From NCBI GenBank assembly GCA_029571215.1, contig JAKPTE010000007.1, forward strand, positions 1 to 32,107: a stretch of DNA of 32,107 nt, written 5' to 3'. Origin of the DNA: Bacteroidota bacterium. GTDB taxonomy: Bacteria; Bacteroidota; Bacteroidia; Bacteroidales; JAAYUG01. Both the position numbers and the translations under genes were made by a program. The notes below the pieces were generated by a model. The model was not told the origin of the DNA. It was given only the letters and a program-made list of their open reading frames with translations, and searched no databases. This document shows positions 8,257 to 16,800 of the stretch, one piece after another; the first letter of the stretch is position 1, and each line of letters starts with the position of its first letter.

Positions 8257-8395
8257 ACCGGGAATGTTTCAAAACCATGGTTTCTGGCATTCCCTGAAGA
8301 GGTTTCTCTTATCGATAATCGGAATTTAAGGATAATTGCGCGCAGTACTACATGAGTTCTACTGAAAAAAACAGATATCCTCACTAATTATTACC

Positions 8396-10462
8396 ATGAT
8401 GAAAAAAATTCTGTTTTTCCTGCTGGCAAATATACCTATGGTTTTGTCAGCACAGATGCCGGCAATGAAGAATATATTGTATGGTGCGGCATTTTATGAA
8501 GAGTATATGCCCTACGACAGGCTTGACAGGGATGTGGAACTGATGAAGCAGGCGGGTATTTCGGTTGTCAGGCTTGGCGAATCGACCTGGAGTCTGTTCG
8601 AGCCCCGGGAAGGGGAATTTCAGTTTGCCTGGATGGACCGTATCATTGACAGGTTGCATAAGGCGGGTATCAGAGTCATTCTGGGAACGCCCACCTATTC
8701 TATCCCGGCCTGGCTTGCCTACAAGTATCCGGAGGTGCTCGCCGACTACCTGGGTGGCGGCAGGGCACATTACGGAATCAGGCAGAACATGGACATAACT
8801 AATCCAACCTACCGCTTTTATGCTGAACGCATTATCAGAAAGATGATGGAGCATTATGCAAAGCATCCGGCCATTATCGGGTACCAGGTTGACAATGAAA
8901 CCACTACGTATGGAGCCAACAACCGCGATTTCTTTCTGGGATTTGTTGACTATATGAAAGACAGATACAAGACCACGGATGCGGTTAATAAGCTCTGGGG
9001 CTTGCAATACTGGGGGATGACACTCAACGGATGGGATGAATTTCCAACCCGCGACGGGGTTACAAGTCCTTCCTATAAACTCGAGTGGGAGCGGTACAAA
9101 AGGAAAGTCATTGCCGATTACCTGACCTGGCAGGCCGACATTGTGAGAGAATATAAACGTCCGGATCAGTTCATAACCCATTGTTTTATGCCGGCGGTGT
9201 TTGATCTGGACCAATTGGCCGCCGGGCGACATCTTGATATTATGTCGATCAATGTTTATCATGGTTCTCAGGATGAGCTTACCGGAGAGGAAATTGCTTT
9301 TGCGGGAGACTATTTCCGCAGTGTGAAGCAAGCCAATTACCTCATTACGGAAACCAATGCTCAGACTATCGGCTGGGATTCGAAGTACCAGAAACCACCT
9401 TACGACGGGCAACTCAGAATGAACGTGTATGCCCACTTAGGTTCAGGGGCTAATATGGTGGAATACTGGCACTGGCATTCCATCCATTACGGGCAGGAGA
9501 CCTACTGGAAAGGGGTTCTTTCGCATGACCTGGAACCCAACAGGGCATATGGTGAGGTAAGCAGGACAGCCCACGAACTGGAAAAGGCCGGTAGCCATCT
9601 GGTCAATCTGAAAAAGAAGAACAGAATAGCTATTCTCTACAGCCATGATGCAGCATGGGGTCTTCAGTTCATGCCCTTTGCCGATGGAAACAATATCTAC
9701 CACAACAGGCTGGTGCTTCCAATGCATAAAGCCCTATATAGAATGAATGCCGGAGTGGATTTTATTTTCCCCGAAAAATGCCCGTTCAGCAATTACAGCC
9801 TCGTTATCATTCCTTCGCTCTATGTGGCCACTGATTCCCTGCTCATGAAAATTGCCGATTATGTTAAAAATGGTGGTCATGTGATACTGGGCTTCAAAAG
9901 TGGTTTCTGCAACGAGTACAATGCAGTGAGACCGGTGATGATGCCCGGTTTGCTGCGGGAGGTCTGTGGATTCCGCTACCAGGAATTCTCCAATATCCCT
10001 GCTTTACCACTGAAAGACAACCCGTTTGGGGTTAAGAACGAGGACAATAAAGTTTCTGACTGGTGTGAATTTCTGATACCTGAATCGGCCGAAGTGGTTG
10101 CCCTCTATGACCATCCATTCTTTGGCAAGTATCCGGCCATTACAACCAACCGGTTTGGCAAAGGAACACTTACCTACCTGGGAACGAACCTGACCGTACC
10201 TCTTTATGAAGCACTTTTCAGACGTGAAATTGAAAATGCCGGTATTTCCGATCCGGCCATGCAGCTGCATTACCCGCTGATTGTAAAATCAGGAACAAAT
10301 GATCTTGGGAAGCAGGTGCATTATTTCTTCAATTATTCCTCCGAGCCGCATCAGTTTGCCTATCCCTTTGCAAAGGGGAAGGATCTGCTGACAGGTGCCG
10401 ATTATTCCCGCGGTCAGATGGCAACCCTGGATCCCTGGGATGTTCTTATTACCGAAGAATAA
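8396..10462 (+). CDS. Glycoside hydrolase family 42 beta-galactosidase, secreted
   Basis: This 688-residue retaining enzyme should release beta-linked galactose from galactans or galacto-oligosaccharides. Residues 1-20 form a signal peptide ending LSAQ, so it acts in the periplasm or outside the cell, unlike many cytoplasmic GH42 enzymes. The TIM barrel (about 25-400) carries acid/base Glu168 in GYQVDNET and nucleophile Glu319 in LITETNA. The family-typical HWHSIHYGQETYWKG follows. The beta-galactosidase trimerisation domain begins near 410 (RIAILYSHDAAWGL) and a small C-terminal beta domain ends the protein. Two ATGs stand in tandem at the start (8396 and 8399). The next gene begins 11 bases after its stop. 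No strong promoter element was found in the 139-base divergent gap upstream. Confidence 0.93.
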   Translation: MMKKILFFLLANIPMVLSAQMPAMKNILYGAAFYEEYMPYDRLDRDVELMKQAGISVVRLGESTWSLFEPREGEFQFAWMDRIIDRLHKAGIRVILGTPTYSIPAWLAYKYPEVLADYLGGGRAHYGIRQNMDITNPTYRFYAERIIRKMMEHYAKHPAIIGYQVDNETTTYGANNRDFFLGFVDYMKDRYKTTDAVNKLWGLQYWGMTLNGWDEFPTRDGVTSPSYKLEWERYKRKVIADYLTWQADIVREYKRPDQFITHCFMPAVFDLDQLAAGRHLDIMSINVYHGSQDELTGEEIAFAGDYFRSVKQANYLITETNAQTIGWDSKYQKPPYDGQLRMNVYAHLGSGANMVEYWHWHSIHYGQETYWKGVLSHDLEPNRAYGEVSRTAHELEKAGSHLVNLKKKNRIAILYSHDAAWGLQFMPFADGNNIYHNRLVLPMHKALYRMNAGVDFIFPEKCPFSNYSLVIIPSLYVATDSLLMKIADYVKNGGHVILGFKSGFCNEYNAVRPVMMPGLLREVCGFRYQEFSNIPALPLKDNPFGVKNEDNKVSDWCEFLIPESAEVVALYDHPFFGKYPAITTNRFGKGTLTYLGTNLTVPLYEALFRREIENAGISDPAMQLHYPLIVKSGTNDLGKQVHYFFNYSSEPHQFAYPFAKGKDLLTGADYSRGQMATLDPWDVLITEE

Positions 10463-10472
10463 AATCTGCCCC

Positions 10473-12548
10473 ATGTTGAGGAAAATCTTTCTCGGAATAT
10501 TGCTGATGCCGGTTGCTAGTATATGGGCACAGTCTGTTTATGTACTTCAGCCCGATACCATGAGGGCGGCAGGGTTAAGAATGCTGCCCTACCGATCGGC
10601 CGAATTGGGAGATACAGTGCTTTTGCTGGAGCCTGTTGATACAAAAAAAGAGTTGCCCGTCTTTTCAGCAGGAAAGGACATGTCTCTTGCGCAATACAGA
10701 TACCTGGTTCTGCAGGTGAGACATGAAAACCTGTACAGCGTTATATTTCATCTTCAGTTTTACGCAAAAGGGCAGCCCGATGTTCCCCGGCTGACGGCTA
10801 GAATCGGCATCAATCCACGATTGCAGACCAATCTGATCTTCCCTTTGTCGTATCTGGATGCCCAACATGTTTTTCTGCCGCGTTTTCCCCGACAGATGAA
10901 GGGTACAGTAAGTGGCCACAGACTCAGTGCTGAGGAGGTGGAGCGGATTACCGTTTCAATTGAACCATTCAGTTCCAATGATTTTGCTCCCATAGTTATG
11001 CTTGGCCGGTGCAGTCTGACCAAGGGTCTTCCGGATCCTCTTCCGGGTCCCGGATACTATTATGTGGATTCTCTGGGGCAATGGAACGAAAAACAGTGGC
11101 CTGGAAAGTCTTCCGGCTTGGAGGAAACAACGGAAAGGCTCACCGGCCTTGAAAGAGAATTTGCCGGATCTGCATATCCTCCTTCCTGGAGTATTTATGG
11201 TGGATGGAAAGAAAAAAAGTTCGAAAAGACGGGTTTCTTCCATACACATAACGACGGGACCCGCTGGTGGCTGGTTGATCCGGATGGATATGCCTTTCTG
11301 AGCATTGGAATGGATTGTGTAAATAAGGAGATGTCAACAGTTTACACGGGCAACGAAGAACTTTTTCGCTGGGTTCCCGACCTTACCTCGGGAACAGAGG
11401 AGGCTGTCAGTATGTTTAGGGATAAAGTGATGGTCAACTTTCTGAAAGCAAACCTGATACGATGCTGGGGAAAAGAATATGCGGCAAAATGGTCGAAACT
11501 GACAGGAAACATGCTGAAAGCATGGAGGTTTAATACCATAGGCAATTGGAGTGACCTGGCATTTGCCCGGACTGTTTCCGTTCCTTATGTGATCCCCATG
11601 AGCGGGTTCCCGACTACACCTTTAAAGGTATTCCGTGATTTTCCCGATGTGTATGATACACTTTTTGTGACGGAAGCCCGCAGGTTTGCCTCCCAGCTCT
11701 TGCCTTACCGGGATGATCCGTGGATGATCGGTTATTTCCTTGCCAATGAACCCGAATGGGCTTTCGGCAACAACAATATTGCACTGGAAATGCTTGCGGG
11801 CGGTGATACCTCTCTTGTTTCACGCAAGGCGCTGGCAGACTGGCTCAGAGAAGAATACCGGGGTTCTGTATCTGAATGGAACAGGCAGTGGAATAGCCAT
11901 TTCGGATCGTTCGATGAGGTTAGAACCGTTTTCATGAACAAGGCGCCTTCTGAGGAGGCGGAAAAAGATTTGCTGGAATTTTCAGGGATAATGGTTGAAC
12001 GGCTAATTGGTGTTGTTTGTGAGGAAACCAGGAAAGCCGACCCCCATCACCTGAACCTTGGTTTGCGTTATGCGTGGATCAGTTCCGACCTCTGTTACCG
12101 TGCGGCAAAGTATTTCGATGTGTTTTCTGTCAATGGTTACCGGTATCCGGATCCTCCACCGACGGAAGAGATTTACCGGCGCAGCGGAAAACCGGTTTTG
12201 ATCGGTGAATTCCATTTTGGATCTACTGACAGAGGGCTTCCTGCTACAGGTATAGTCGGTGTGGCAGGACAGGAAGATCGTGGCCGGGCCTACAGTTACT
12301 ATCTGGAAAACGGTTTTGCCCGCCCCGAAATGGTTGGCATTCACTATTTTCAATGGCTTGATCAGCCGGTCACAGGACGTTTTGATGGTGAAAACTATAA
12401 TATAGGCTTTCTGGATGTTACTTATCAACCTTACAGAAGTATTGTAAAATATGCTACAGAGAGCAATGAAAGAATATACCGCATAGCTGCAGGGCTGGAA
12501 CAACCGACGGACACCAAAGCCCTGCAGATACCGGCCATTTTTTACTAA
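10473..12548 (+). CDS. GH50-like glycoside hydrolase (beta-agarase/beta-galactosidase type), secreted
   Basis: The start at ATG 10473 gives 691 residues and a good signal peptide (1-20, ending IWAQ). The frame is open upstream to 10395, but that part overlaps the GH42 gene and has no secretion signal. A beta-rich N-terminal domain (about 20-190) precedes a TIM barrel opening with RWWLVDPDGYAFLSIGMDCV (264-283). This opening, GYFLANEPEW and VLIGEFHFGSTDRG are close to signatures of GH50 agarases. They place the acid/base at Glu426 and the nucleophile at Glu579. GH50 enzymes cleave beta-1,4 bonds of agarose-type galactans. Whether this member acts on agar or another beta-galactan is unknown, since related proteins occur outside marine agar degraders. 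It follows GH42 by 11 bases and shares its operon. Family assignment is good at clan level and moderate at family level. Confidence 0.78.
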   Translation: MLRKIFLGILLMPVASIWAQSVYVLQPDTMRAAGLRMLPYRSAELGDTVLLLEPVDTKKELPVFSAGKDMSLAQYRYLVLQVRHENLYSVIFHLQFYAKGQPDVPRLTARIGINPRLQTNLIFPLSYLDAQHVFLPRFPRQMKGTVSGHRLSAEEVERITVSIEPFSSNDFAPIVMLGRCSLTKGLPDPLPGPGYYYVDSLGQWNEKQWPGKSSGLEETTERLTGLEREFAGSAYPPSWSIYGGWKEKKFEKTGFFHTHNDGTRWWLVDPDGYAFLSIGMDCVNKEMSTVYTGNEELFRWVPDLTSGTEEAVSMFRDKVMVNFLKANLIRCWGKEYAAKWSKLTGNMLKAWRFNTIGNWSDLAFARTVSVPYVIPMSGFPTTPLKVFRDFPDVYDTLFVTEARRFASQLLPYRDDPWMIGYFLANEPEWAFGNNNIALEMLAGGDTSLVSRKALADWLREEYRGSVSEWNRQWNSHFGSFDEVRTVFMNKAPSEEAEKDLLEFSGIMVERLIGVVCEETRKADPHHLNLGLRYAWISSDLCYRAAKYFDVFSVNGYRYPDPPPTEEIYRRSGKPVLIGEFHFGSTDRGLPATGIVGVAGQEDRGRAYSYYLENGFARPEMVGIHYFQWLDQPVTGRFDGENYNIGFLDVTYQPYRSIVKYATESNERIYRIAAGLEQPTDTKALQIPAIFY

Positions 12549-12878
12549 TTGTCGTCCGCTTTTCTCAACTGGTTATTTACAGAGCAGTGGGTGTGGATTA
12601 AGGCGTGATTTAACAACAGATAGCCACCGACGACCAATATTTTTCAGGGAATTATTCTGTAAGGTTCAGTGCAATAGGTGGTTTTCTGTGCTTTTCAAAC
12701 CATAGTAAACCACAGAGGATTATTGTATTTTACGGTTAACCAAACAAAACCTAAAAACCCATTCCCACAGCCGATACGAAAACCGGAACACGAAACAATC
12801 ATTTGGAAACCTGAACAAGAAACAATTAACTGGAACTCGAAAATTCCAGTTAAATAAGGATCCAACGTGCAAGAGAAC
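12549..12878. other. 330-base convergent intergenic gap with short repeats
   Basis: This gap lies between the GH50-like stop (plus) and the PorP stop (minus). It has no protein-like frame. It contains an inverted repeat GTGGTTT (12678-12684) with AAACCAC (12707-12713). It also has an A-rich stretch in which GGAAC/CGAAACAAT-like units recur with a spacing near 29 bases (12784-12843), and the hairpin listed separately. No promoter is apparent. Confidence 0.5.
12826..12853 (-). terminator. Perfect hairpin downstream of the adhesin-PorP operon
   Basis: TTAACTGGAA (12826-12835) and TTCCAGTTAA (12844-12853) are exact 10-base inverted repeats around an 8-base loop. Read leftward, the hairpin starts 26 bases after the PorP stop and is followed by a T-rich but interrupted run (TTGTTTCTTGTT). 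That fits an imperfect intrinsic terminator for the leftward operon. On the plus strand no T run follows, so it is less likely to terminate the GH50-like transcript. The low GC content of the stem makes the call moderate. Confidence 0.5.
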
Positions 12879-13898
12879 CTATCTGTCCTCGAATGATTTT
12901 ACGTCTTTTCTTAGCCAGCGCATGCGCCGGATGCTGGATTCCCCGAAGCGCATGCCAAACATGAGTTCGTGCGAACCGTTCGTATAGCGTTTGATATAGC
13001 CTCCTCCAACATCGTATGCATATCCCAGAAAGAAATTCTGCACGTTCAGCCCTCCCATGAAAACAAAGGTATTTCCGGTACGATAAGACATCCCAATCCA
13101 GTAATTTCTCTGGTAGGTGCCTGTAAGGTTAAAGTCACATTGAACCTCTTCTCTTGTTGTGCGAAGAAGAAAGGAGGGCTCGATCCGAAAATTGTCCCCT
13201 GCATAAAACCTGTATCCGCTCATCAGGTAATAATGCCTGAGTGTACGGTAGTTTTCGAATTTATACCTCCCCAGTTTCAAATAGGATCCCAGGAGGTCAG
13301 ATATTCCAATGCCTGCATAAAATTGGTCGGTGAGCAGGTAGGTGCCGAAATTGAAATCGGGTACAAAGAAAGAATGCCGGTTATTGCGCAGGAGGGGATC
13401 ATCGGCATCAAGGATAACCGCATCCTTGTCGTCGAGCTTGAATTGAAATCCGGCTGCTGACAGGCCAAAGGAAAGCTGTGCCTTGTCGTTCCAATTGATA
13501 TGGTAAGCATAGGTGAGCTGAAAACCAGAACGGCTAATGGCACCATTATGGTCGTTATAAACATTAACACCCAAACCTACCCTTCCCCTGCGCGAAGCCT
13601 TTTCTGGATTCTTTTTGGCAGTAAGCAGTCGCATGATGTAACTGTCTTCAAGCACACGGGTTTGTGCGGTAAAAGCAAATGTGCTGGGCGGGTCGGGCAG
13701 ACCTGACCATTGCTGACGGGCAGTTAGCCCTATGGTAGTGATCCCGTCAACTCCTGCCAGAGCCGGGTTATAAAGAAATTTGTTTAAAGGATACTGGCTA
13801 AAAACAGGCTGTTGCTGCCCCTGTGCTATCTGCAGGGTACACAGGATAACCACCGATAAAATTCCGGTGAGAATACCGTATTTTTTCATGGAATTCAT
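12879..13898 (-). CDS. PorP/SprF-family type IX secretion membrane protein
   Basis: This 339-residue outer-membrane beta-barrel protein belongs to the PorP/SprF family. Its hallmark N-terminus follows the signal peptide (about 1-27): QPVFSQYPLNKFLYNPALAG, then GLTARQQWSGLP. The rest alternates short amphipathic strands typical of this barrel. In Flavobacterium, SprF is needed for secretion and surface attachment of SprB, a giant adhesin with a CHU_C (type B) domain. Here the start codon overlaps the adhesin stop as ATGA (13898-13895). Translation is therefore probably coupled and the two proteins made together. The protein is most likely the dedicated partner of the adhesin rather than the general PorP of the secretion core; that distinction is inference from position. 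A second ATG lies at codon 4. Confidence 0.92.
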   Translation of the reverse strand: MNSMKKYGILTGILSVVILCTLQIAQGQQQPVFSQYPLNKFLYNPALAGVDGITTIGLTARQQWSGLPDPPSTFAFTAQTRVLEDSYIMRLLTAKKNPEKASRRGRVGLGVNVYNDHNGAISRSGFQLTYAYHINWNDKAQLSFGLSAAGFQFKLDDKDAVILDADDPLLRNNRHSFFVPDFNFGTYLLTDQFYAGIGISDLLGSYLKLGRYKFENYRTLRHYYLMSGYRFYAGDNFRIEPSFLLRTTREEVQCDFNLTGTYQRNYWIGMSYRTGNTFVFMGGLNVQNFFLGYAYDVGGGYIKRYTNGSHELMFGMRFGESSIRRMRWLRKDVKSFEDR

Positions 13899-16800
13899 CG
13901 TACTATTGTTATGGTGCCTTTGACTGGTTCATCTTCCGGTCTGAGCCATATGACATAATGATACGAATCCATAGGGAGTACTTCTCCTTTAGAGGTGCCG
14001 TCCCAGGGTACAGAGTATCCTTTGGAGAAAAAGACCCGTTTGCCCCAGCGGTCAAATACTTCAACCGAAACGTCGGGATACATCTCAATTCCCGGTATGA
14101 CCCATGTATCATTGTATCCATCATGGTTGGGCGTAATAATGGTTGGAATGATGACGCACTGATCATGCTCGGGCGTTAAGGTGACTGAACCGTTCAAGGT
14201 ACATCCTTTGCTGTCAGTTACGGTGTACTGATAGGTTCCAGTCGCCAGGTTTTCGATCGCTGTTCCCTGCAGGGAGTTGTTCCAGCTTACTGAAAGCTGG
14301 CCGGTACCTCCATTGACAGTCAGCGAAATACTTCCGTTGGAAATATCGGAACAATAGGGTTTGACAACAGTCGCTTCTGCCTGGATGGCCGGCGGCTGTG
14401 TGAGTTCAACCGTTAGTTCGTCAGAGCATTGCCGGGCGTCGGTCAGCACCAGATGGTATGTTCCTGCACCGCATCCGGCCGGAGCAGGCCCGCTGAGTCC
14501 TCCCGTCCATTGGTAGCTGAAGGGAGCTGTTCCACCAGTAACATCAACCGAAATCTGACCGTCATTCCCACCGAAGCAGGTAATGTCCTGTTTCCCGGCC
14601 AGGGTAACCGATGGCATCGGAAATACCTCTATGGTAACCGGATCAGAAGGCGGACTCACATGTCCCAGCTGATCGGCAATCCTTAGAGTATAACTTCCGG
14701 ATGATGTTATGATTATTGTCTGGAAATTCTCTCCTGTTGACCAGATATAGGTATATCCATCAGGCCCGGAGAGTAAGGTGCTGCCTCCTTCACAGAATGA
14801 GGTAGCTCCAGTAATACGGATGACAGGCTTTTCAAGGAAAGGTTTTACTGTTACAATAACGGGCTCCGACCATCCGCTCCGGCACCCTTCCGGACTGGTA
14901 ATCCTTACCGTGTAAGAGCCTTCCTCACTTACTGTGATTTCCCTGGTGTTTTCTCCACCTGGTGACCATTCGTATTGAAAGCCTTCGGAAGAAGAAAGGG
15001 TCGTGCTTTCACCTTCGTCGATGGTTATCGGGCCGGAGGGAGTAATAACTGGTGCCGGAGGAGAAGGATAAACTGTCACTGTAACAATATTACTACTCCC
15101 TGAACATCCGGTGGCATCGCTGGTGGCAATCACCTTAAACTGATCGTTGTCGGAATAGTCAGAAGTGGAGAATGAAGTCGCTGTACCTTCAAGAATGGTC
15201 TCGTTATTGCGCAGGAATACATAATAATCGCCTCCTGCAGCTTGCAAGGTAACAGTTTCTCCTTCGCACACCGGGTTTGGTGACACAGAAAGGGTGGGTG
15301 TAGGAACCGGATAAAGTGCTGCAACAGGTTTAGTGTCAAGTTGTGCACTACAGTAATATTCATTGGTTGCCAGTATGTTGTACACTGTAGGCAATTGGGG
15401 ATTATCGGTCAGGACAATATCCATACCATTTCCGGTAACGGGTGTTCCTACTGGTTCGTTGGTGGCATCATTCCTTAACTGGTAGCGGATTCCTGCTTCT
15501 GAGGTATGAATTGTGATGCTGGCAACCGCTCCGGGGCATACAGTATCGCCGCTGACCGCAATTGAGACCAGAGGAACCGGATTCACCACCACGGCAAGGC
15601 TGTCGTCTCCGTAATATCCTGTGGACGGAATGCTGTCGCGAACATAAACTTTTCCGTCAATTGCCGAGGGCCAGACGACATTGATTGAACTGGTACCCTG
15701 GCCTGACAAAATAGTGCCTCCCGTGACTTTCCACCGGAAGATATGACCCGATGCAGGTGGTGTTGCATACTGGGCCGATGTGCCAGCGCAAATTGTTACA
15801 GGCCCTGTAATTTGCGGCTTTGGGACAGCATTTACCGAAACATCCAGGAATGCATAATCAGAACAATTTGTAACAGGATTTGTTTCGGTAAGTTCAACTT
15901 TCCCGCTTCCTGCCGTACCCCAGGTAACAGTGATTTGTTTAGTTCCCTGTCCGGCGGTTATGGCTCCTCCTGTTACCATCCAGAGATATATATCTCCCGA
16001 TGCACCGGGTGTGGAATACACAACGCCGGTTTCGTTCTCGGCAACATTCTGTTTTCCTGACAGGGTAATTTTCGGGGTCTGTTTCACGGTTATGGTTGCT
16101 GTTGTTACAAAGTCTCTGTAACCGTAACTCCCGGTCGCATCGGTAACCGAAGTGATTCGTATGGTATAGATTCCCGGACCGCCCAGTGACGTTCCGTTGA
16201 ACAGCAAATTATAAGGCGACGCTGCGATGTTCTTTACGGCGATTGGTATTCCTCCGTTAATAGTGTATGTAAAGGTCCATGGAGCTGTTCCCGTAAGTCC
16301 GATAACAACAGCAGCTTCAGTTCCATCATTGCATATTGCAGTGTTTCCGCTCAAGATCTTTGCCGTTGGCAGTTTTTCAACACCCAAAGTAAAAACATGT
16401 TCGTCAAGAGCAACAGGAGTTGTGGTTTCCACAAATCCGTTTTCTATACCGAAGTCAGTAACATGGTTTCCTACACTGGTCCATGCCGGCATCCATTCGG
16501 CAATGCGCAGTTTCTGTCGGTCGGCCGCTGTCGGTGGAATAATATTGCTTTGTGCATCCCAGCGCAACCTTACATTGGCCATTCCTCCACCCGGGCCTTT
16601 GATGCGCCAGTATTCATTCCCGCTTACCGATTCAAGAGGGAGTACAATCTGCGAGGTGTCGTAGGTTGGATGTGGGTTTTGATTATAGTACTCAGCTTCC
16701 CAGATCGAGGGAGAAGCAGCGTTTACATCCAGAATGGTTACTTCGCCAAAGCGTCCGTCCTTACCAATAGGGAAGCGGAACGAGGTATTGCTGAGCATAT

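Noticed and set aside
8447-9436. A 329-codon open frame on the minus strand inside the GH42 gene
   Set aside because: It is the antisense shadow of GH42, whose catalytic glutamates and signal peptide are clear; the shadow lacks protein-like composition.
10395-10472. Upstream extension of the GH50-like frame to an earlier ATG
   Set aside because: The extra 26 residues overlap the GH42 coding end and would bury the signal peptide; ATG 10473 gives a proper secretion signal.
12003-12503. A 166-codon minus-strand frame inside the GH50-like gene
   Set aside because: It is antisense to the GH50-like catalytic domain with no recognisable motif.
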